Assembly (NCBI GenBank): GCA_035633215.1
Contig: DASQFI010000067.1
Coordinates: 1-64,000 of the forward strand
Direction: 5' to 3'
DNA: 64,000 nt
From: DASQFI01 sp035633215
GTDB taxonomy: Bacteria; Acidobacteriota; Vicinamibacteria; Vicinamibacterales; SCN-69-37
Shown here: one piece after another, positions 51,486 through 59,064 of the stretch
Position numbering within the stretch: position 1 is the stretch's first letter
Layout of the letters: every line of letters begins with the position of its first letter
The notes under the pieces: generated by a model
The model's input: only the letters and a program-made list of their open reading frames with translations
Told to the model about the DNA's origin: nothing
Database searches by the model: none
Translations under genes and position numbers: made by a program

Positions 51486-52076
51486 TCACGCCTTCCTGAA
51501 CCTCGCCAGCACGCCGTCGATTGTCGGAGCAAGCGCCATGGCCTCTTCCATGCTGTCCGTCAAGAACTCCGTCAGCTCGTCCGGATGAGACATCCATCGG
51601 ATGCGATCGGCATTCCTGATGCTGGTGTAGTACTGGCCAAGCGGCTCGGAAGCCTCGACTGTGTCGCGGTGGTCCCATCGGGACGCGTCTGCGCCAAGAG
51701 CGCCGCGGAGCTCTCGCGCGAACTGGATCCTGTCAGACTCGCTCAGCTTGAACCTGGCGAGTTCCTCGGTCATGAGCCACACCCAGGGATGGTCGCTTGT
51801 TACGTCGCCGTACTCGTGCGGCGCGAACTCGGAGATTCGGAAGTACAGAACCGCCTCGCGCTTGCGCGTCCAGTCCTGTTTGTAGACGTCAAGATATGGA
51901 TCCTTCAACCCGTGGTCCACACCCCAGTTCCTCTCACCAGCCCATCGCTCAGCTTTGAGTATCGCGCCCTCGACCGTATCGCTCATACGATCCAGAAGTT
52001 CGTCGAAAGCCTCGCGGAGCGCGACGACATCAGTCCACCGCTCCAGGATCAGGCGATCCACATCCGTGTAGTTCAT
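51486..52076 (-). CDS. Fourth gene of the helicase/PLD operon, unknown function
   Basis: Protein of 196 residues, soluble and acidic, mainly helical (RWTDVVALREAFDELLDRMS; ELARFKLSESDRIQFARELR) with a strand-rich middle (AVLYFRISEFAPHEYGD). No catalytic motif is recognised. Its ATG overlaps the helicase stop by four bases (ATGA), so it is translationally coupled and probably part of the same system. Confidence 0.65.
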   Translation of the reverse strand: MNYTDVDRLILERWTDVVALREAFDELLDRMSDTVEGAILKAERWAGERNWGVDHGLKDPYLDVYKQDWTRKREAVLYFRISEFAPHEYGDVTSDHPWVWLMTEELARFKLSESDRIQFARELRGALGADASRWDHRDTVEASEPLGQYYTSIRNADRIRWMSHPDELTEFLTDSMEEAMALAPTIDGVLARFRKA

Positions 52077-55000
52077 TGCATTGCCTCCCCTTTGGACCGA
52101 ACGCGGAAATCATCTAGCAGCCGAGCGAAGTCGGAAACTGCGGGACGAAGGGCTTCCCCAGTCAGTGCAGTAAATGCATCGAGAACTCCACGCAGCGCAT
52201 CAAGGCTGGCCTCGTCGGCGATCTCGGCGTCTCCCTCCTCCGGCGGAGGCGTGGCGCCCGACGGCCCCCGATGCGTCGGCTTCGGCGGCGAGAGATCGAT
52301 GCACATCTCTCCGGCTACTTGTTGCACGGCGTCGGCTGGCACGTGCGCAAGCAGGTAGCGGACGAGATCCTCCTGGCGGCTCTGTCCAAACGCCATCCGA
52401 TAGAGCGCCAGCGCCCGTCGCAGGGCATCGGCGCGATCGGCATCCTCACTTAACGGAATAAGCGGCACGTGCCGCTCTATGCGGGCGCCGCCCTCGATCG
52501 GATACAGCCAGAACGGAATCAGATCCGACTCATGCCCTTCCGGCTGTGCTCGTGCGGTTTCAAACAGCGCCGTCCACGGATCGCTCCAATCTTCCACATG
52601 CTTCCGCGCGAGTCGGGCGGCATGTGCCGCAGCGACATTCTTCCGTACCGCGTGCCCCTTGTAGCGGTGGACACGCCCTTCGCGCTGTTCGAGATCGACA
52701 GGATTCGACGGCAAGTTCCAGTGCATCACGGCGTGGCAGTACAGATGAAAGTCGAGCCCTTCCTGTCCAACGGACGTCGAACAGAGGACGAACGGCCAGA
52801 AAGGCGAGTTGAAAGCCCGCCGAAGCGCCGTCTCGCGCTTGGCGTGCGATCCCTCATCGTCGCCGCGCCCGCCATAGCGGACGGCGAACCGGGAACGGAA
52901 GCGCAGGCTCTTGCTGAGGCCGACGCGGCCGTCCGGGCCCGGTTCGACGACGTCGACAGGGACATTCGCCGTACGGAACCGCAGCGCCGTCGAGATCTCA
53001 GCGGCGACCTGTTCTCCGATCGCCCGCCACGGTTTGCCGGCCAAGCCGTGGTACTCGACCAGTAAGTGAGCATACTCGTCGAGCACGGCCTGAAAGCCGC
53101 CGCGGGCCGAGTACTCGAGAACACGTCGCCAGTAGGGCTCCCGGCCGTCCGGATCGCGGACGATAGCCGTGATGGCTGGAGCGTTGAAGAGCGAGCGTAC
53201 CCCCTCAGCGATCCAGCCCGCCTGGTTCCGCAGCTCAATCTCGCCGACCCGCCGGGAGCCGCCAGTCACGCGTGATAGAGCACGCAATGCCGAAACGCCG
53301 GGCCCCGCCACCGCGAGCAGTGCGAGGACATCCGCGAGATCATCCGGTCGGCGCCCAAGCGTCGCCGCGCCGCCGAGCACCCTTCTGGCCTCGTCCACGT
53401 GTTCTGACCAACGATCTTCCCCGCCCGTCTGCTCCTCGTCGGCCGGCTCCGGATCGTGGTCGATCTCAGGAGCATTCCGCCAGCGCGCAGCGAGATCGGC
53501 TTGGCCCCACCATCGCCTACTCGTCTCCGGATCGGCGGCCTCGTCCATCAAGATCGGCGCGGCCCAGTACCATGTCTCGTCGATGCGGCCGTCCTCGGCC
53601 GACGCGGGAAGAGTAGCGAGGAGGGCAGCGGATTTGTCCCTTGCGCGGCGGAGTGCCTCATCAAGTGAAAGAGTTCCCTCCGACTCGAGACGCCCGACTA
53701 GTGGGTCGATCTCTCTTGCCAGAGTGACGCTCGGATACAACATGCCTAAGACGGGCATTCCATCGAGCCGCTCGGCCGAGCGCGTGAACTCGAGGAGTCT
53801 CACCCGACGACGTCCGAAACTTCCGTCCGTGCCTGCTTCTGCTCCGAGCATCCGCCGCTCGGCTTCGTAGCTCAGAAGCGCGGCCACAACTTTCGGGACG
53901 ACCTGCCACGCGGAGAAAACCAGCCTCTTGGTCGGCAACTGCGCGCCTGGCAAGGCGAACTCGCCTTCGGGCGTGTAGTAGGAGAGCGAGGACGGGAGCC
54001 AAGCGAGCCGCCAGAGCCCGGCGTCAAGCATGTCGGCTGTCAACGCGCGCAACCGCAAGTTTGCCGGATCGAGCGGCCGAAATGCTTCGACATCGGATTT
54101 CGAAAGCAGGAACCCAGGCGCGCATGCACACGCCGCGGCCAACTCGGCCGGCAGGCCACGGTCGCAGGCAGCGGCAAACTGCTCCTTGAGCTTGTAATCG
54201 TCCATGAAGTTCAAGAGATAGGGCGCGGACTTCCAGTACTCGAGCACGTCGGCCTGGCCAAGCCTCCGAGCGACCATCTGGGTCTTCATGAAGCTCGAGA
54301 TGTCTTCCTGGAGCAGGCTCTGGTCAGTACGCGAAACCTCCGTAAGCATGCCGCTGCGATCGGCGGTCACAGCCAGCCGCTCGGTGCGAACCATCACCGA
54401 TTTGAGCTCAGCGGCAATCGCGTCACGCTGCGCGCGCAGGAGCTGCCCGCTGTCGATTGGGTATTGATACAGTCCCTTGCGATAACCGCTCAAGGCTGCT
54501 TGGAATGAACGCGACCGCTCCGGATCTCCCTGCAGGAAGCCGATGGTCTGAACGAGGTCCGTGTAGTGGTCGCTCGTAAGCGCCTCCTCGCCCACCGCGT
54601 ACATCTTGTACGGAGTGGCCGAGAGAAGCAGGACACGGACGTCCTGGTACGTCAGCAGGTTCCGCGCCAGCTCGCTCGCCTCGTCCGTTCCATGCAACAG
54701 ATCCGAGAAGCGTTGAAACTCGTCGAGGATCACGAGGTCGGGTTGGAGCGACTCGACGCAGACGGCCGCGAGCAGGCTGCGCAGCTCGCTCACGACGTCC
54801 GTCCGCTCCACATACTCTTCGTCCGACAGGTTCGTCCGGCGTCCAAGCGTCGCGGCCAGCGCGCGAAACCGCTGCTCGAGCGAGGGTTTCCCCGCCAATT
54901 CGGCTTGGCGCGGGTCTCTCAGTCGCTCTTGGAACTTCTGCTGCAGGTCCGTATCGACCGAATACCTTTGCCGGAACGCATCAACATTCGACTCGAACCG

Positions 55001-55516
55001 GCTCCGATCCGAGTATCCGGTTAGCGCGCTGATGGCTCCCGCGCGGTCCTGCTTCCAGTCGTCGGGCAGGAGCCAATAGAGAAGCTGCCGCTCGCTCGCC
55101 TTCCCCTGGCTCGACTTGAGCTGGAACGACGTCCCAGGCGTGAACGAAACGAAGTTAATCTTGTTCTTCGCAATGTGGCGGATGTCGCGCGGGAGCATCG
55201 TAATCCGATCCGGCAGACGGTGGTCCGGCCGGCCGGTCACATTCAGCCTGTTGATGTTCTGGCGCGCGATGTTGGCGTTCGAGCAGATGTAGACGATGTC
55301 GATGCGGTCTACGGAGTCCCAGAGCCGGTCGACGACCTTCGCCACAATCCCGCGCGCGACCATTGTCTTGCCCAGCCCCACTTCGTCAGCGACAAGAAAT
55401 CGGCGCGCTGGCGGGTCGTCTTCGTACATCCGTTTGAATGCATAGTCGACCGTGTCACGCTGGAAGTCCTTGAGTGTGGACAGTACGCGCTCCGGATCGG
55501 GGCGCGCGGGAATCAT
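52073..55516 (-). CDS. SNF2-like superfamily 2 helicase of a defence operon
   Basis: Protein of 1147 residues. N-terminal ATPase lobe: Q-motif-like DFQRDTVDYAF, Walker A DEVGLGKT (44-51), motif II LVILDEFQRF, motif III LLLSATPYKM. After a long insertion of ~450 residues, the second lobe shows TSVGQEGLDFHLYC and motif VI NPVDLEQREGRVHRY. This is the split arrangement of SNF2-like DNA translocases in defence systems. It overlaps both neighbours by four bases (PLD gene upstream, unknown gene downstream), so these proteins are likely made together. Role inferred: ATP-driven scanning or remodelling of foreign DNA. Confidence 0.85.
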   Translation of the reverse strand: MIPARPDPERVLSTLKDFQRDTVDYAFKRMYEDDPPARRFLVADEVGLGKTMVARGIVAKVVDRLWDSVDRIDIVYICSNANIARQNINRLNVTGRPDHRLPDRITMLPRDIRHIAKNKINFVSFTPGTSFQLKSSQGKASERQLLYWLLPDDWKQDRAGAISALTGYSDRSRFESNVDAFRQRYSVDTDLQQKFQERLRDPRQAELAGKPSLEQRFRALAATLGRRTNLSDEEYVERTDVVSELRSLLAAVCVESLQPDLVILDEFQRFSDLLHGTDEASELARNLLTYQDVRVLLLSATPYKMYAVGEEALTSDHYTDLVQTIGFLQGDPERSRSFQAALSGYRKGLYQYPIDSGQLLRAQRDAIAAELKSVMVRTERLAVTADRSGMLTEVSRTDQSLLQEDISSFMKTQMVARRLGQADVLEYWKSAPYLLNFMDDYKLKEQFAAACDRGLPAELAAACACAPGFLLSKSDVEAFRPLDPANLRLRALTADMLDAGLWRLAWLPSSLSYYTPEGEFALPGAQLPTKRLVFSAWQVVPKVVAALLSYEAERRMLGAEAGTDGSFGRRRVRLLEFTRSAERLDGMPVLGMLYPSVTLAREIDPLVGRLESEGTLSLDEALRRARDKSAALLATLPASAEDGRIDETWYWAAPILMDEAADPETSRRWWGQADLAARWRNAPEIDHDPEPADEEQTGGEDRWSEHVDEARRVLGGAATLGRRPDDLADVLALLAVAGPGVSALRALSRVTGGSRRVGEIELRNQAGWIAEGVRSLFNAPAITAIVRDPDGREPYWRRVLEYSARGGFQAVLDEYAHLLVEYHGLAGKPWRAIGEQVAAEISTALRFRTANVPVDVVEPGPDGRVGLSKSLRFRSRFAVRYGGRGDDEGSHAKRETALRRAFNSPFWPFVLCSTSVGQEGLDFHLYCHAVMHWNLPSNPVDLEQREGRVHRYKGHAVRKNVAAAHAARLARKHVEDWSDPWTALFETARAQPEGHESDLIPFWLYPIEGGARIERHVPLIPLSEDADRADALRRALALYRMAFGQSRQEDLVRYLLAHVPADAVQQVAGEMCIDLSPPKPTHRGPSGATPPPEEGDAEIADEASLDALRGVLDAFTALTGEALRPAVSDFARLLDDFRVRSKGEAMQ

Positions 55517-57375
55517 GCCTCACCCCCCGGCGAGGTCGCGCGCCGGTGCGCGAGGATGGGCTCCCAGATCGCGTCGAAGCCTTCCGGGAGCGGCGCGTCG
55601 CCGTCTCTGCCCTGCCGGAGTTGCGCCAGCAAGCTCTCCAGGTGATCGAGCCTGTGCGGCGCCTCGTCCAGAGCTCGCAGCAGCATCTCGAACAGCCCAT
55701 TCGCCGAAAAGCCGGCGCCTCTGTCGCTGCCACCGCCGTCGCTGGTCCCATCGTCGCCGCCCCCCGGCACAGGTGTACCTTCGCCGGCCAGGAGCAGCAT
55801 CAGGAACCGCATGAGGCGGCGCCGATCCTGCAGCAGCGTCCGCAGCACGTCTTCTTTGCGGCCCTCGGGCGCGCCGACGAGCGGCAGGTTCAGAACGAAG
55901 GCGACGGTCATCGCGGCGGCGTTCAGACGGCCGCTGATCTCGAACGCGAAGAAAGAGGTCAGCGCCTGGCGCGTCAGCTTCTGGAAAGCGGCGACGGCGC
56001 AGCCGCCGGAGCCAGTCGTCACCGGCACGCCCGATTCCCGCGCGACCATGGAGGGCCAGCATCGCACGGTCAAGCCGGCAGGGATTTCGAGGCTGCATCC
56101 CTCGGGCAGCCACACTTTGATGTCGTAGCTCGTCCCGGCGCCTTCGACATGAGCCTCGAGGCGCGCGCCTGCAAGATGCGCGCGGAATTGCTCGATCGTG
56201 TTCTCGAGAGCTACGACATCCGGATTCTCGGGCGTCTTCGCGACGAGCTCGTTCGCAGGAGTCAGGAGGTTTATGAACCTGACGGCGCTCTTCTCCGGCT
56301 CCAGGAGCATGTCGAGGCCGACGCGGCGCCGAGGGCCGATGAGCTCGACCATGAACTCGACGTTGCGGTCGAACGCAGCTGCGGTCGCGTTGGCCGACCC
56401 GGTCCAGACGTGCGCCGTGGCGCCGACTTCGGTCACGTACAGCTTGGCGTGCAGGTCACGAAGCTGGACAGCTTCCGCCAATGACACAGCGTGCGCCTCT
56501 GTCGATGGTTCCGCCTCGGCCTGCACGCGCTCATTCAGTACGTAGAACTTCTGCACGTTCCGAGGGCGTCGCGTGAGCTTGCCCAGCTCGGCGGCCGTCG
56601 AGACCAGCACCGTGTCTGTTGTCTCCTCGGCGATCTCCTCGATTTTCGAGCACGTCAGGAATGGCGACACGATCAGCAGGCGTTTGCCGATGTCGCGGAA
56701 CGGCGATCGGCTGCGCCGCTGCGGCAAGCCGATGGGCCAGAACACGAGTTCATCGAAACCCTCAGGGGGATTGAACCGAGTCAGCTGCAGCTCCGCCGCA
56801 AGCGCCGCTGCGCGAGCGACGACTTCAACCGCGGCCGGCTGGCGGACGGCAAAGGACGGCAGGGCGGCGACGAACTCGGCAAGCGGGCGCGACGCGGCCA
56901 CGGCTCGGGCGCGATCCTGCAACTCGCCGTCGAGCGTCAGGATAGTGTCCCAGCTCTGCGCGAAGACGAGATTTCGCGACAGGCAGAGGACCCGGTACTT
57001 CACGGACCCGTTGCGGATGAACCGCAGCACCCACAGCTTCGGGTGAAAGGCCCCTTCCGTTTTTGCGCACTCGACGACGGACTGTTCGATGAAGGCCAGC
57101 TGCGGATATTGCGCGCGGGGAATCGACGTGCGGCCAGCCTCGCAGAAGAGCGTGAGTTTGTCAGAGTAGCGTCGGAGGCTCTCCAGAACTTCCAGTGAGT
57201 CGTAGGCTGCGCCTTCCTCGCGCGGTGACTGATCGAAGAATGTGAACGCAAGCGGCGCCATCAAAAGCGCGAGCAGATCAAGGGAGTACGTCGTGCCGAT
57301 GCCCTGGTCGAAACGGTGGCCGTCCGGCGGCCGAAGTGAGTCTAGGAGCAGGTTCCGCTCGCCAGCTTCAAGCAT
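55513..57375 (-). CDS. Phospholipase-D-fold nuclease-like protein of the defence operon
   Basis: Protein of 620 residues with two HKD-like half-sites: HPKLWVLR (H111, K113) with SRNLVFAQSWD, and HAKLYVTE (H309, K311) with GSANATAAAFDRNVEFM (Ser327, Asn329, Glu340). PLD-fold nucleases of this kind cut or process DNA and occur in NgoFVII-type restriction and DISARM-like systems. The C-terminal ~250 residues are unrecognised, with a Gly/Asp/Ser-rich linker near 545-565. It overlaps the DUF6361 gene by 8 bp and the helicase by 4 bp. Confidence 0.82.
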   Translation of the reverse strand: MLEAGERNLLLDSLRPPDGHRFDQGIGTTYSLDLLALLMAPLAFTFFDQSPREEGAAYDSLEVLESLRRYSDKLTLFCEAGRTSIPRAQYPQLAFIEQSVVECAKTEGAFHPKLWVLRFIRNGSVKYRVLCLSRNLVFAQSWDTILTLDGELQDRARAVAASRPLAEFVAALPSFAVRQPAAVEVVARAAALAAELQLTRFNPPEGFDELVFWPIGLPQRRSRSPFRDIGKRLLIVSPFLTCSKIEEIAEETTDTVLVSTAAELGKLTRRPRNVQKFYVLNERVQAEAEPSTEAHAVSLAEAVQLRDLHAKLYVTEVGATAHVWTGSANATAAAFDRNVEFMVELIGPRRRVGLDMLLEPEKSAVRFINLLTPANELVAKTPENPDVVALENTIEQFRAHLAGARLEAHVEGAGTSYDIKVWLPEGCSLEIPAGLTVRCWPSMVARESGVPVTTGSGGCAVAAFQKLTRQALTSFFAFEISGRLNAAAMTVAFVLNLPLVGAPEGRKEDVLRTLLQDRRRLMRFLMLLLAGEGTPVPGGGDDGTSDGGGSDRGAGFSANGLFEMLLRALDEAPHRLDHLESLLAQLRQGRDGDAPLPEGFDAIWEPILAHRRATSPGGEA

Positions 57376-58579
57376 CGTGTTCCCCCAGTCCGACCAACAC
57401 GTCGACGAGGATCCAGCGCGCGCTCGTCCAGCGGAAGTCGAGCCGGTTCAAGCCAGCTTCACCGCGCCAGACCTCACGGGCGCGGTCGTTGTCGCATCGC
57501 GCGAGCGGGCCCTTGATGTTCCGCTCACGGGTCACGATCAAATCGCGCGCGCGGCGATCGGCCGCGATCCCCGACAAGTTGTCGACGAGCACAAGGTCGA
57601 TCCAAGCGTCCACGAACCAGCGCGTCGGTGCGGTCGGCACGGCGCCGGCCTCGCGAACGAGATTCCAGAAGTCCTCCCGGTCCCAGCGGAGGTGCGCCTC
57701 GCGGCGGTTGGCCATCATCGTGCGCCAGCCCTCGAGGTACTCCAGGCAGTTCTGCCGCACGTCTTTCCGGACAGGTTCCATCTCGGCCAGATTCAGGTTG
57801 TAGAGAATCGCCGCCCCGAACATCACTTCGGAGAAGTTCCTGGCGTGCTCGAGCTGCCGCTGGAGCGCGCCACCAGCTGTCTGAACGACGGGATGGTCCC
57901 AGACGAACTCGGCGTCGAACGGCTTGTGCGGATGCTGGAACAGGAACGAGAAGAGGGAGGCCGGATTGTGCTCGAGGACGCGCTCGCGGAGGTACACGGC
58001 TTCTTCGCTGGTCATGACAAAGGTCGCCTTCGACGGAAAGTCGCCGGGCGCCGGCGGCACGGCCGCCCACGTCTGGGACGCAGCTCCGCCGACCACTTCT
58101 CCATCGTCGTTCCTGACCAGTTTCCGGCGACTGGCCACCAGCCGCTCGAAAGACCTGTGGTAGTCGCCCTGCGAGCCGTCGCAGAGGCCGATGCGCAGCG
58201 TCTTCAGGCCGTTCCAGTAGATGGACGATGGCACGCGCTGGAGAGACGCGCGGGCGTACTTGCCGATCACTCCGCGGGTATCGGGAGAGTCCGCGAGCGT
58301 GTCGATCAGCTTGATTTCGAGATCACGCGCGGCCCGACCGATGCCGCCGGCGGGAAGACCCTTCTCCTCGAAGCGTCGGTACATCCAGGGGACGAAGAAG
58401 AAGTAGCGCGCGCGCGTCTGGAGCGATCCCGTGCCTGGGAACATCAGATCGGCAAAGGCATCGCGGATTATTGAGATGCCGAGCTCGTCGCGGGTGTCCT
58501 TCTCGCGGAAAAGATCGATGGCCTCCAGGATCTGGCGGCGCTGTTTCTCGTTGTGGTCGATCCAGGCGAAGGTGGACAT
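57368..58579 (-). CDS. DUF6361-family protein, first gene of the defence operon
   Basis: Protein of 403 residues. The N-terminus (STFAWIDHNEKQRRQILEAI, then DLFREKDTRDELGI and FADLMFPGTGSLQTRARYFF) is what I know as DUF6361; molecular function is not established. The remainder is mixed helical with AILYNLNLAEMEPVRKDVRQ and EREDFWNLVR-like segments. As the first gene of four overlapping genes (DUF6361, PLD, helicase, unknown) it may be a specificity or sensor factor (inference). Confidence 0.78.
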   Translation of the reverse strand: MSTFAWIDHNEKQRRQILEAIDLFREKDTRDELGISIIRDAFADLMFPGTGSLQTRARYFFFVPWMYRRFEEKGLPAGGIGRAARDLEIKLIDTLADSPDTRGVIGKYARASLQRVPSSIYWNGLKTLRIGLCDGSQGDYHRSFERLVASRRKLVRNDDGEVVGGAASQTWAAVPPAPGDFPSKATFVMTSEEAVYLRERVLEHNPASLFSFLFQHPHKPFDAEFVWDHPVVQTAGGALQRQLEHARNFSEVMFGAAILYNLNLAEMEPVRKDVRQNCLEYLEGWRTMMANRREAHLRWDREDFWNLVREAGAVPTAPTRWFVDAWIDLVLVDNLSGIAADRRARDLIVTRERNIKGPLARCDNDRAREVWRGEAGLNRLDFRWTSARWILVDVLVGLGEHDA

Positions 58580-58686
58580 GGGTTTGGAAGTACCTCACGG
58601 CCCTGTGACAGGGCGGGTCACGAACAGACCCATTACAGTCTTGTCCTTGACGCCTTAGCTCCGGTTTGGAATGTTGCCACAAGCGA

Positions 58687-58910
58687 CTAGTTCGCGCGGC
58701 GTGGACCAAAGCGCGAGCGCCATCTTCGGCTGATCGAACGATGAGCGCTGGACCGAGGCCTTCCGCCGACGGATCGTTTCCAATGCTCGACGAGAAAGGG
58801 TGCGCCCATGCGGAGTGCGACGTCGAGCGGCGTGACGAATCGCAGATTCGCCAGTTGGTCCCAATAAGCCTGCGTCGGACGAACACCCACTTCGCGCGCG
58901 TCGCGTGACG
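58687..58910 (-). pseudogene. Unrecognised gene scrap in the gap before res
   Basis: Protein-like sequence AYWDQLANLRFVTPLDVALR continues MGAPFLVEHWKRSV, then apparently shifts frame (EGLGPALIVRSAEDGARALV). Base composition and codon pattern are coding-like, but no full frame or start exists. The rest of 58580-59064 shows only a tandem repeat. Confidence 0.35.
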
Positions 58911-58968
58911 GCTAACCGTCTGAGCGTTTCTGATGCCGGCGTTCTGCCAGCGTTCGTCCGGGTCTCCG

Positions 58969-59014
58969 CGTGTCGCGAGCGCGACAGCTGACGTGTCGCG
59001 AGCGCGACAGCTGA
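58969..59014. repeat. Two tandem 23-bp units containing TGTCGCGAGCGCGACA
   Basis: Identical copies at 58969-58991 and 58992-59014. Each holds a 7-bp inverted repeat (TGTCGCG/CGCGACA) with a 2-nt centre. They lie just downstream of the res stop; possible protein-binding site or repeat expansion. Confidence 0.7.
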
Positions 59015-59064
59015 CCGCGGGTGATTCAGGAGTTCGCCAGCTGGGCCATGAGATGGCGCCCCGC

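Noticed and set aside
53272..53870. Plus-strand frames opposite the helicase
   Set aside because: Antisense shadows with no ribosome-binding site; the minus-strand frame carries all helicase motifs.
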